Source: Candidatus Limnocylindrales bacterium
Lineage (GTDB): Bacteria; Desulfobacterota; Binatia; UBA1149; CAITLU01
DNA: 64,000 nucleotides
Assembly: GCA_035571835.1 (NCBI GenBank)
Contig: DATNBU010000028.1
Location: 62,001-126,000 of the forward strand
Direction of reading: 5' to 3'
Shown here: positions 36,718 through 44,670 of the stretch, piece by piece
Position numbering within the stretch: the stretch's first letter is position 1
How the letters are laid out: each line of letters begins with the position of its first letter
The notes under the pieces: model-generated
What the model saw: only the letters and a program-made list of their open reading frames with translations
What the model was told of the DNA's origin: nothing
The model's database searches: none
Made by a program: the position numbers and the translations under genes

Positions 36718-38079
36718 TCAGTGCGGTGACGGATGCGTCTTTGCAGCAGAGTCGGCGCCGCCGGCGGTTGCGGCCGCGTCTTTCTTGTCGGCGCTCGCGA
36801 TGGTGGCTTCCTTCGGCGGCAGCGTGAAGCCGGCGACGCCGCCGATCTTCTGCACGTCGCCCTTCCACGTTCCCATCAGCTCTACGGCCTTGCGCAGCTG
36901 GACGTCGTTCTTCAGGTCGAAGTCGTCACGCGAGCGCAGCACGTCTTCCTTGGCATCCGGATCGAACTTGGCGGCTTCGACCACCACGTCGGGATCGATT
37001 CCGTGCTCGTGGATCGAGCGGCCGGACGGCGTGTAATAGCGCGCGGTCGTAAGCCGCAGAGCCGTGTCGTCGCCGAGCGGAAGGATCGTCTGCACCGAGC
37101 CTTTTCCGAAGCTCTTGATGCCGACGATGAGCGCGCGGCGATGATCCTGCATCGCACCGGCAACGATCTCGGACGCGCTTGCCGAGCCTTCGTTGACCAT
37201 GACGATCATCGGCACCATGCGGCGGGTTCCGTCGGCCTTGGCGAAGTAGCTGGTGGTCTGCGACTCCATGCGGCCGTTGACGCGCACGATCAGGCCCGCG
37301 TCGAGGAACAGGTCGGAGATCGATACCGCCTGCGTGAGCAGTCCGCCGGGATTGTAGCGCAGGTCGAGGATGATGCCGTCGACGCCGCCCTTGCCTTTTT
37401 CCCTGTCGAGCTTGTCGAGCGCTTCGACGAGCTCGTCGCTCGAGCCGTCCTGGAATCCGGTCAGGCGCACGTACGCCCATTTGCCGTCGACGAGGCGCGC
37501 GCCGCGCACGCTCTTAATGTGGATGACTTCGCGCGTCAGCTCGACGTCGACAAGATCGTTGACGCCTTTGCGCTTGAGGCTCAGCTTGACCTTGCTGCCG
37601 GGCTTGCCGCGCATCTTGTCGACGGCGGCCTGCAGCGGCATGTCCATCGTCATGTCGTCGCCGATCTTGATGATCTGGTCGCCGGGCTTGATGCCGGCGC
37701 GCCACGCGGGCGTACCGTCGATCGGCGTCACGATGGTGAGCAGGCTGTCGCGCACGGTCAGCTCGATGCCGAGCCCGCCGAACTCGCCGTGCGTCTCGAT
37801 CTGCAGCTCCTTGTATCCCTCGGGAGTCAGGTACGAGCTGTGGGGGTCGAGCGAGGAGACCATGCCTTTGACGGCACCCTCGACCAGATCATGGCTGGAG
37901 ACTTCATCGACGTAGTGCCGCTGGACGATCGCGAGGATGCTCGCGAAGGTCTCGAGCTCTTCGTAGGTGTCCTTGGAGCCGGATGCGGCTCGCAGGACGC
38001 CGGCCGTCAGTACGCTGCCGAGCGTGCCGGCAAGGGCCAATGAAAGGATGAAATTCCTGCGTCGAGACGGGGGAAACAC
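36718..38079 (-). CDS. ctpA: C-terminal processing protease, S41 family
   Basis: A 453-residue periplasmic serine protease anchored by an N-terminal helix (FILSLALAGTLGSVLTAGVL). A PDZ domain (EFGGLGIELTVRD, GIKPGDQIIKIGDD) precedes the S41 catalytic core with ILDLRYNPGGLL, the nucleophile Ser301 in EGSASASEIVAGA and the general-base Lys326 in IKSFGKGSVQ. The C-terminal Ala/Lys/Ser-rich tail is low complexity. The start is taken as GTG at 38079; an ATG at 38208 would run into envC. In other bacteria CtpA degrades peptidoglycan hydrolases and their regulators, matching its place next to envC and ftsEX. Confidence 0.92.
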   Translation of the reverse strand: MFPPSRRRNFILSLALAGTLGSVLTAGVLRAASGSKDTYEELETFASILAIVQRHYVDEVSSHDLVEGAVKGMVSSLDPHSSYLTPEGYKELQIETHGEFGGLGIELTVRDSLLTIVTPIDGTPAWRAGIKPGDQIIKIGDDMTMDMPLQAAVDKMRGKPGSKVKLSLKRKGVNDLVDVELTREVIHIKSVRGARLVDGKWAYVRLTGFQDGSSDELVEALDKLDREKGKGGVDGIILDLRYNPGGLLTQAVSISDLFLDAGLIVRVNGRMESQTTSYFAKADGTRRMVPMIVMVNEGSASASEIVAGAMQDHRRALIVGIKSFGKGSVQTILPLGDDTALRLTTARYYTPSGRSIHEHGIDPDVVVEAAKFDPDAKEDVLRSRDDFDLKNDVQLRKAVELMGTWKGDVQKIGGVAGFTLPPKEATIASADKKDAAATAGGADSAAKTHPSPH

Positions 38080-38171
38080 CCGCGGAGTATAGGCAGGACG
38101 AGCAAAGCGAACAACAAAGCGATTCGCGCCACCCCGATCGTGGCCCGATCGGCGTCGCTCGTAAGGGCTGT

Positions 38172-40100
38172 CTACCGGGCAATTCCCGGCGCTGCGCCTC
38201 GAAGCCACGGCAGCGGATCGACAGCGGTACCCTGATCGCGCAGCTCGAACTGCATGTCGGCGTCGTTGTCGGGCAGCGCGCCGACTTCGGTTCCGCTCGT
38301 GACCTTCTCGCCCTCTTTCACGTCGACGGAGCCAAGGCGCGCATAAACCGTGTGATATCGGTTGCCGTGGCTGACGATCACGGTCTTTCCCATGCCCGGC
38401 ACATCGCCGACGAAGGAAACCTTGCCGTCGGCAACGGCGCGGATCGGCGCGTTGTGGGCGGCGCGCAGCACGACTCCGCGATAAGTCGCGCCGCTCTTGT
38501 GCTGCTGGCCGTAGTTGGCGACGACCTTGCCGGCGACCGGCGGCGCAAGCGCACCGCGCGAGGCTGCGAACTTGTCCGACTCGCGATCGCCGGCGCCGCT
38601 GAACAGTCGCGAGAGAAAACCGCGCGGCTTTGCCGGCGCGGAAGCGTCGGCCGGTGCAGAAGGCGCGGCGGACGTTTCAGCGGCGGTCGGCTCACCGGCG
38701 GCGGGCGCCGCAGCAGGCTTGTCACCTTCGGTCGATGCGGGAGCGGGCACCGCGGCCACTGCAGCCGGCGGCGGCGTTTTCTGCGAAGCATCGGCCGGCG
38801 CCGACTTCGCTTCCGATGGCTTCGCATCTGTTGGTGACTTTGCCGCCGAGGCGGTTTCCGTTGGCGCGGCTTGCGGCGCAGTTGCCGGAGCAGCCGGTTT
38901 CACGGCAGGCGGTGCCGTTTTCGCAGCGGGCGTTGCCGGAGTCGCAGCGGGCGATGCCAGATTCACAGCAGGCGATGTCGGATTCGCAGCAGGCTGTGCC
39001 GGATTCGTCGGAAGCGGCGCCGCCGGTGCGGCCACGTTCGCAGACGACGTCACGGAGGCGGCCGGCGCGCTCGCGTGCCCGGTGCCCGGCCAGCTGAAAT
39101 CTTCCGGCGCCTGCGCGCCCGGCGTCTTCGATCCCGCCGCCGCGCCGGCCTTGTCCTGCGCGATATGCTCGTCGCGACTTCTGGCGGCGAGCTTCGCCCT
39201 GGCTTCTTCGAGCCGCATCAGCGCGGCCGCTTCGCTCAACGCGCGGTTCTCCGAAGCGAGCGTGCCGCCGTTGCGAAGCGGAGCAGAGCCGGCGCTGTCC
39301 GCACGCGCGCGGGCCTCGAGACTCTCGACATCGGCCGCCGTCGCGTCGGCTGGTGCGTTGTCGGCTTCTTCGTTGTCGCCTGCGTCTTCTTCTTCCGCCG
39401 GAGCCTCGTCGCGCTCGCGTGCTGCGATGGCCGCGACCTCCGCGTCGGGCCGGACCTCGGTGTCCTCGGTCGCGCGCCGGGCGGCCGCTTCGGCCTCGCC
39501 GCGGTCGGCTTCGAGTGCGCGGCGCTCGGCAACAACGGTCGCTTCGTCTGCGCGGATACGGTCGAGCGACGCAACGATGCTGCCGCGCTCGACTTCGATC
39601 TTTGCGAGGTTCTGCTGCTCGGCGCCGGCGATGGCAGCAAGGTAGCGCGACAGCCGCGCGCTCGAAGCTTCGCCGGCTCCCCATCCCGCTGCCTGGGAAC
39701 CGAGCCGCGCGCTGCGATAGATCGCTTCCGCGCGGCGCCTGCTCTGCTCTTCCAGCCTGGCGGCCATCGCGGTGAGCTCGACTTCTCGTGCAGCCAGCTT
39801 CTCGCGCGGCGCGGAAAGGCCTTCGCTCTTGCGCCGATTGGCTTCGAGCTCGGCGTCGATGCCGGCGAGCCGCTTGCGTGCCGCTTCGAGCGCATCCGCG
39901 AAAGGATCCTCGCGCGCATCCTCCTCGAGGTGCTGCCGCGAATTCTGACGGTCGACCTCGGCGGGAACCGCGCGTTTGGCAAGAATCTGGTCTCGGATCT
40001 TCTTCGCACGCTCGATGCGGGAGTCTTCGCCGTGCGCCGGCAGCGCGACGAGGGCCAGAAGCGCGGCGACCGGCAGGATTTTTCGAAACAGATATGACAT
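38172..40100 (-). CDS. envC: EnvC-like amidase activator with degenerate LytM domain
   Basis: A 642-residue periplasmic protein with a signal peptide (KILPVAALLALVALPAHG). Residues ~25-240 are coiled-coil, rich in Arg/Glu/Ala. Residues ~330-520 are an Ala/Pro linker with repeated NPASPA-like units, and the C-terminal ~110 residues form a LytM domain. In that domain the zinc motif H-x3-D reads Y-R-G-V-V and the HLHFE motif reads ADMQFEL, so it cannot be a metallopeptidase. This fits EnvC, which activates division amidases and is itself controlled by FtsEX. ftsX and ftsE lie directly upstream. The linker is much longer than in E. coli EnvC (419 residues). Confidence 0.88.
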   Translation of the reverse strand: MSYLFRKILPVAALLALVALPAHGEDSRIERAKKIRDQILAKRAVPAEVDRQNSRQHLEEDAREDPFADALEAARKRLAGIDAELEANRRKSEGLSAPREKLAAREVELTAMAARLEEQSRRRAEAIYRSARLGSQAAGWGAGEASSARLSRYLAAIAGAEQQNLAKIEVERGSIVASLDRIRADEATVVAERRALEADRGEAEAAARRATEDTEVRPDAEVAAIAARERDEAPAEEEDAGDNEEADNAPADATAADVESLEARARADSAGSAPLRNGGTLASENRALSEAAALMRLEEARAKLAARSRDEHIAQDKAGAAAGSKTPGAQAPEDFSWPGTGHASAPAASVTSSANVAAPAAPLPTNPAQPAANPTSPAVNLASPAATPATPAAKTAPPAVKPAAPATAPQAAPTETASAAKSPTDAKPSEAKSAPADASQKTPPPAAVAAVPAPASTEGDKPAAAPAAGEPTAAETSAAPSAPADASAPAKPRGFLSRLFSGAGDRESDKFAASRGALAPPVAGKVVANYGQQHKSGATYRGVVLRAAHNAPIRAVADGKVSFVGDVPGMGKTVIVSHGNRYHTVYARLGSVDVKEGEKVTSGTEVGALPDNDADMQFELRDQGTAVDPLPWLRGAAPGIAR

Positions 40101-40156
40101 CGGCCGCCGGTGTGGACGGCCGGCGGCGCGCAGGGCTTCAACCGAACAGGTTGCGC

Positions 40157-41038
40157 TCAGCGCCACTCGGAAACCCGCCGCATGCCGACGGCGCTGCCCG
40201 CGCCGCCGAGGACTGCCCCCCACAGCACGAGCGTCGCGCACTGGCTCATCCCGAGAAAGGCCACGCGATCGGCGAACGACGGCAGGCTCGAGCGAATCGG
40301 AATGGCCACCGCTTCGAAGACGAGCAGCAGCACTGCGATCGCGCCGACCGATGCGACCACGCCTTCGAAAATTCCGGCCAGCACGACCGGGCCCCAGTAG
40401 CCGCGCCCGACGGCTCCGACCAGGCGGAGCACGTTCATCTCGTCGCGGCGCGTGTAGGCGGCAAGCTGGAATGCGGTCAGCACGATCAGAAGCGACGTCG
40501 CGAGCGTAAGCGCACCGAGCGCCCATGCGACCCAGCGCACGATGTCGGCGGCGGTCGTTCCGGTTACGACCGATGCGCGGCTCGACTGGATGTCGGAGAC
40601 TCCCGGCAGCGTGCGCCACGCTTCGATCAGGGCGGATACGGCCGCGTCGGTCAGCGTGCGGTCGAGCCGGATCTCGAGCGACGCAGGCAGCAGCTGCGGC
40701 GAGAGCCCGGCCAGAAGCTCGGCCGAATGATCCATGTTCTGCGACAGAAACTGCCAGGCCTCTTCCTGACTTATGAATCGAAGGTCAACGACCTCGGGAG
40801 TTTCCTGGATGCGCGTTTTGGTGGCGACGATGTCGGCCTCGCCGGCATCCGGCTTGAGATAGACCGATACGTCGATGCCCGACGCCGCCCAGCGCGCGAC
40901 CGCCCGGTAGGCGTTCGACGTCACGAGCAGCACCGAGCCGGCAAACAGCACGCTCGCCGCGATGCTGGCCAGCGCGACTCCGGATGCGACGGGCGAAGCC
41001 TTGATGCCGTCGAGTGCGCGCCGGAAGTAGTATTCCAA
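40157..41038 (-). CDS. ftsX: cell division protein FtsX
   Basis: The 293-residue membrane subunit of the FtsEX complex. An N-terminal helix (residues ~20-42) is followed by a ~130-residue periplasmic loop containing VSVYLKPDAGEADI and LPASLEIRLD, which contacts EnvC in other species, and three C-terminal helices with RRDEMNVLRLVGAVGRGYWGP as the cytoplasmic coupling segment. Topology and length match FtsX. The gap to ftsE is 13 bases. Confidence 0.93.
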   Translation of the reverse strand: MEYYFRRALDGIKASPVASGVALASIAASVLFAGSVLLVTSNAYRAVARWAASGIDVSVYLKPDAGEADIVATKTRIQETPEVVDLRFISQEEAWQFLSQNMDHSAELLAGLSPQLLPASLEIRLDRTLTDAAVSALIEAWRTLPGVSDIQSSRASVVTGTTAADIVRWVAWALGALTLATSLLIVLTAFQLAAYTRRDEMNVLRLVGAVGRGYWGPVVLAGIFEGVVASVGAIAVLLLVFEAVAIPIRSSLPSFADRVAFLGMSQCATLVLWGAVLGGAGSAVGMRRVSEWR

Positions 41039-41051
41039 GGGAGAGACCCGG

Positions 41052-41735
41052 CTAGCCGTGCACGGCGGATTCGTCGAGCTCGGATTCCTCGTCGATGCGG
41101 CCGCGATGGATCACGAGGATGCGGCCGCGCACGACCGAGAGCGCTTCCATGTCGTGCGTCGCCATCAGCACGCTCGCGCCGTCGCTGGCGCATTCGGTCA
41201 GGACCTTGAGCACGTACAGGGCCTGGTCGGGATCGAGGCCGAGCGTGGGCTCGTCGGCCAGGATCAGCACCGGCTGATTGACGATCGCGCGTGCCAGACT
41301 GACCCGCTGCTTTTCGCCGGCGCACAGGTCGCGTGCGAAGCAGCCGGCGGCATCCTCGAGCGCGACCCTCTCGAGCGCCTCTTCGGCCATGCGGCGCGCA
41401 TCGATGCGGCTGCGGCCGTGGACCTGCGCCGCGAGCGCCACGTTGTCGAGCACCGACAGCCCTTCGATCAGGCGAGGCTCTTCGAAGATGAGGCCGATCT
41501 CGCGCCGCAGCTCGGCGATGCCGGCGGCGTCGAGACGGCACATGTTGCGTCCGTTGACGACGATGCTTCCGGCGTCGGGCGTGAGCTCGCCGACGAGGAT
41601 ACGAAACAGTGTGGTCTTGCCCGAGCCGCTCGGCCCGGTCAGGCACGTGAACTCGCCGTCGCCGACGCGGAAGCTCACGCCCGAGAGCGCCTGGCGGCCA
41701 CCCCAGCTCTTGGAAAGCCCGTGGACGCGGATCAT
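41052..41735 (-). CDS. ftsE: cell division ATP-binding protein FtsE
   Basis: A 227-residue ABC ATPase. Walker A GPSGSGKT at 34-41, Q-loop in LIFEEPRL, signature DLCAGEKQRVSLARAI (the usual LSGGEQQR is CAGEKQR), Walker B VLILADEPT and the switch His in MATHDME are present. With FtsX it links cytosolic ATP hydrolysis to periplasmic peptidoglycan cleavage at the septum. ATG at 41735 (MIRVHGLSKSWGG) fits the family; GTG at 41750 would add five residues. Confidence 0.93.
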   Translation of the reverse strand: MIRVHGLSKSWGGRQALSGVSFRVGDGEFTCLTGPSGSGKTTLFRILVGELTPDAGSIVVNGRNMCRLDAAGIAELRREIGLIFEEPRLIEGLSVLDNVALAAQVHGRSRIDARRMAEEALERVALEDAAGCFARDLCAGEKQRVSLARAIVNQPVLILADEPTLGLDPDQALYVLKVLTECASDGASVLMATHDMEALSVVRGRILVIHRGRIDEESELDESAVHG

Positions 41736-41823
41736 CGGATTGCCGGGCACATCGTCAGCACGGCTGCGGCCCCTCCTCTACGTCCCACAACTCCCTCGTC
41801 CACCTTCATCCGCTTCACCCGCT

Positions 41824-42369
41824 TCACCCGCCGAGAAGCTCATCTATGGTGCGAATCAGCTCGCTGCCCGGCTCTGCACCCTGGTGCGGCACCGGTCCGA
41901 TGATTTTGTTTCGCAGGCGACCCTGCCGATCGACGAAAAACGTTTCCGGATATCCGGTTATACCATACTGCGTACCGATCACACCGCGTGTGTCGAGAAG
42001 AACTTCGAATTTCACGGGCGATCTTGCGAGAAAGTCACGCACCAGCTGCGTATCTTCGTCGCCGGCGATGCCGAGCACGACGAGTCCGCGATCGGCATAG
42101 TCGGATGCGATCCGGCTGAGCACCGGAAGCTCCTCGATGCACGGCGGGCACCAGGTGGCCCACAGGTTCACGAGCACGACCTTGCCGCGGTAGTTGGAAA
42201 GCTTGCGCGTCTGGCCGCCGATCGACGGCAGCACGAACTCCGGAGCGAGCTCGCCGGTCGACGGAGCCGCAGCGGGCTTGCAGCCGGTCGCCACGAGAGC
42301 GGCCATCATCAGAGGGGCCATCAGCGCAATGCCGATTGCGGCGAAGCGCAGGCCGGTGCCTCGAGTCAT
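41824..42369 (-). CDS. TlpA-like thioredoxin-fold lipoprotein
   Basis: A 181-residue membrane-tethered redoxin. The leader ends in lipobox LVATGC with Cys30. The thioredoxin domain has APEFVLPSIGG, VVLVNLWATWCPPCIEELP with redox cysteines 74 and 77, and the cis-Pro in ITGYPETFFVD. TlpA/ResA proteins reduce cytochrome c apoproteins or other periplasmic disulfides. Its ATG overlaps the lgt stop as ATGA, so lgt and this lipoprotein gene are coupled. Confidence 0.92.
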   Translation of the reverse strand: MTRGTGLRFAAIGIALMAPLMMAALVATGCKPAAAPSTGELAPEFVLPSIGGQTRKLSNYRGKVVLVNLWATWCPPCIEELPVLSRIASDYADRGLVVLGIAGDEDTQLVRDFLARSPVKFEVLLDTRGVIGTQYGITGYPETFFVDRQGRLRNKIIGPVPHQGAEPGSELIRTIDELLGG

Positions 42370-43229
42370 GCCCGCGTGCCCTTGGACGCCGCCGCAGCCG
42401 GCAGCCGGGCGGCTGACGCCGGTCCGGACGCGGCGAGCGGATCGGCGGCTGATTTTCCCGTGACCCGCGGAGCGGGCGCGCCTCCCCGCAGACTGATCAG
42501 CCAGATCGCACCGGCGACTGCCATCGAGATGCCGATCAGCTGCGCCTGCGTGAGGCCGAACGCGATGCGCGGCTCGACGCGGATGAACTCGACCAGGAAT
42601 CGGAAGAAGCCGTTACCGATGAGGTAGACGGCAAACATCGATCCGAGCGGCGGGTTTTTGTGGCGCCAGCGCCACAGGAACAGGAACACGAGCGTGTAGG
42701 CGGTCGCTTCGTACAGAGGAGTGGGATGCACGAGCACTCCCGGCTCGTGATCCCACGGCGCAATGCCGTTGGTGTACGCGAACCCCCACGGAAGCGTCGT
42801 CACGCTTCCCCAGTCGCCGTCGCCGGCAACGTGGCAGCCGATGCGGCCGAGCGCCTGTCCGATCGCAAGCCCCGGCGCGCAGCAGTCGGCGAGAGTAAGG
42901 AAGCTCATGCCGCGATGGCGGCCGAGCAGCCACGCGGCGAGCGCGCCGCCGAGGAATCCGCCGTACCAGACGAAGCCCGAGCCGGCGAAGACTTCGGTCA
43001 GCGGCGCATCGAGAAACGCCTGCGGATTGTTGAAGATCGACAGCACGCGCGAGCTCGCAAGGCCGGCCAGGAACACCCACACGAGCAGGCTCCAGAGCGC
43101 GTCGCCATTGCCGCCGCGACGTTCGAATTCCTTTACCGACACGAGCGAGCCGAAGTAGAACCCGAGGGCCATCAGCACGCCGAAGCTGTAGATCGTGATC
43201 GGGCCGAAATGCAGCAGGACGGGATACAC
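42366..43229 (-). CDS. lgt: prolipoprotein diacylglyceryl transferase (copy 1)
   Basis: The 287-residue Lgt attaches diacylglycerol to the lipobox Cys of prolipoproteins. Seven membrane helices are discernible. Conserved elements include FVWYGGFLGGALAAW, the GRIGCHVAGDGDWG loop with the essential Arg, PTPLYEA and the C-terminal FLVEFIRVEPR. The family GRxGN reads GRIGC, a common variant. A Pro/Ala-rich cytoplasmic tail follows the last helix. A second lgt is present at 55517-56311. It is first in the long lgt-to-tlyA run. Confidence 0.92.
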   Translation of the reverse strand: MYPVLLHFGPITIYSFGVLMALGFYFGSLVSVKEFERRGGNGDALWSLLVWVFLAGLASSRVLSIFNNPQAFLDAPLTEVFAGSGFVWYGGFLGGALAAWLLGRHRGMSFLTLADCCAPGLAIGQALGRIGCHVAGDGDWGSVTTLPWGFAYTNGIAPWDHEPGVLVHPTPLYEATAYTLVFLFLWRWRHKNPPLGSMFAVYLIGNGFFRFLVEFIRVEPRIAFGLTQAQLIGISMAVAGAIWLISLRGGAPAPRVTGKSAADPLAASGPASAARLPAAAASKGTRA

Positions 43230-43323
43230 GGTCTTCGGATCTTAGGGGATCCCGGGTCGATTCCAACTATCCGACGCACATGCGCGGGACGGGGACGGGT
43301 GCGGGGTTGTGCGTCGGGAATAC

Positions 43324-43396
43324 GGGGACAGATACAATTTCGCAGCGATGGTTTTGCGACCAGCACTGTTGTTGTGGCGAAATTGTACCAGTCCCT
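43324..43396 (-). repeat. GGGGACAG-family palindrome, copy B
   Basis: GGGGACAGATACAATTTCGC (43324-43343) and GCGAAATTGTACCAGTCCCT (43377-43396) are inverted copies matching at 17 of 20 positions around a 33-base loop. The right arm runs into the TAG stop codon of the FAD reductase gene at 43397-43395. This is the longest of three related copies. Confidence 0.9.
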
Positions 43397-44618
43397 ACGC
43401 GAGCGCCTGTTCGATGGTGGCGCCTTGTTCGAGCAGTGCCTGGTAGCGCGCGACGACGGCCGGGCGGCGCATGCCGACGACGCCGGTCAGCATTCCCGCT
43501 CTCGCGAACAGTGCGACGAAACGGTACTCGTCGAACTCGCCGTCGACGAGGCGAAGCTCGTCGTCGGGCGACGGATGGCCCGCCATCTGGATCTTGACGC
43601 CGAACTGGTCGGTCCACACGAACGGAACCGGATCGTACGGCTCGACGCCGTCGGCGCCGCGCAGCAGGCGAAGCGCCGCCGCACGTCCCTGCGCTCCCGC
43701 ATGAAGCCAGTGCTCGACGCGCACCTGGAAGCCGGCGCGGCGGATGCTCTTCCAGCGCGCGACGTCGCCGGCGGCCACGATGCCGGGCGCCGCCGAACAG
43801 CGTTCGTCGCACAGCACGCCGTCTTCGAGCGCGAGTCCCGACGATTCGAGCCACGTGGTCTCGGCGACCACGCCGACTCCGATCACGAGAACGTCGACGG
43901 CAATCGTGCGGCCGTCTCCGAGGCGGATGCGCTCGACGCGGCCGTCGCCTTCGATCGCCGCGAGCGTCGTCGCGCAGCGCATGTCGACGCCGTTATCGCG
44001 ATGGAGCATCGCGGCCAGGCCGCCGAGATGGCGGCCGAGCGCGCGCACCATCGGCGCCGCGAGCGGTTCGATCACCGTGACGTCGAGCCCGCGCTGGCGG
44101 CACGACGCGGCCACTTCGCATCCGATGAAACCGGCGCCGATGATCGCCACGCGCGGCGCGCCGCGAAGCGCGGCATTCTCGAGCGCACCGCGCAGCTTCA
44201 TCGCGTCGTCGAGCGAGCGCAGGTAGTGGACGCCCTCGAAGCCTTCGGCCATCTCGAGGCGCCGCACGCGCGCGCCGGTTGCGATCACGAGCCCGTCGAA
44301 TGAAACCTTTTCGCCGTCGTCGAGCGTCACGACTTTCGCAGCCGCATCGAGACTCGTCGCCTTCGTCGACGCGCGGAAGTCGAGATCGAGATCGCCGAGG
44401 CCGTCGCGGCGGAGCACGATCTTTTCCGGTTCCCATTTTCCCTGAAGGATCTCTTTCGACAGAGGAGGCCGGTCGTACGGCAGGTGCCGCTCGGCGCCGA
44501 TGAGCACGATCCGGCCGGAGAAACCTTCTTCGCGAAGCGCTTCGCAGGCCCTCAGGCCGGCGAGCGATGCACCGACGACGGCGATCGTCGAGCTCGAGGC
44601 GTCGAGCGCGTCACTCAC
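43395..44618 (-). CDS. FAD/NAD(P)-dependent reductase (ferredoxin/rubredoxin reductase family)
   Basis: The 407-residue flavoprotein has two Rossmann folds. The FAD-binding VVGASLAGLRACEALREEG lies near the N-terminus; LPYDRPPLSKEIL and ATGARVRRLEM follow. The NAD(P) motif is VAIIGAGFIGCEVAASC, and the second FAD contact is GIVAAGDVARW. The C-terminal EHWLHAGAQGRAAA and dimer-like domain are as in BphA4 and rubredoxin reductases. It would pass electrons from NADH to a ferredoxin or rubredoxin not encoded nearby. It lies 52 bases downstream of the porin gene on the same strand. Confidence 0.9.
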   Translation of the reverse strand: MSDALDASSSTIAVVGASLAGLRACEALREEGFSGRIVLIGAERHLPYDRPPLSKEILQGKWEPEKIVLRRDGLGDLDLDFRASTKATSLDAAAKVVTLDDGEKVSFDGLVIATGARVRRLEMAEGFEGVHYLRSLDDAMKLRGALENAALRGAPRVAIIGAGFIGCEVAASCRQRGLDVTVIEPLAAPMVRALGRHLGGLAAMLHRDNGVDMRCATTLAAIEGDGRVERIRLGDGRTIAVDVLVIGVGVVAETTWLESSGLALEDGVLCDERCSAAPGIVAAGDVARWKSIRRAGFQVRVEHWLHAGAQGRAAALRLLRGADGVEPYDPVPFVWTDQFGVKIQMAGHPSPDDELRLVDGEFDEYRFVALFARAGMLTGVVGMRRPAVVARYQALLEQGATIEQALA

Positions 44619-44670
44619 GGACGGACCTTCCGGTGGGGATCGTCATCTCCGGACCTTGCTTGGAACAGGG

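Noticed and set aside
38172..40100. Active M23 metalloendopeptidase
   Set aside because: All zinc-ligand and catalytic positions of the LytM domain are replaced, so it is annotated as an EnvC-like activator.
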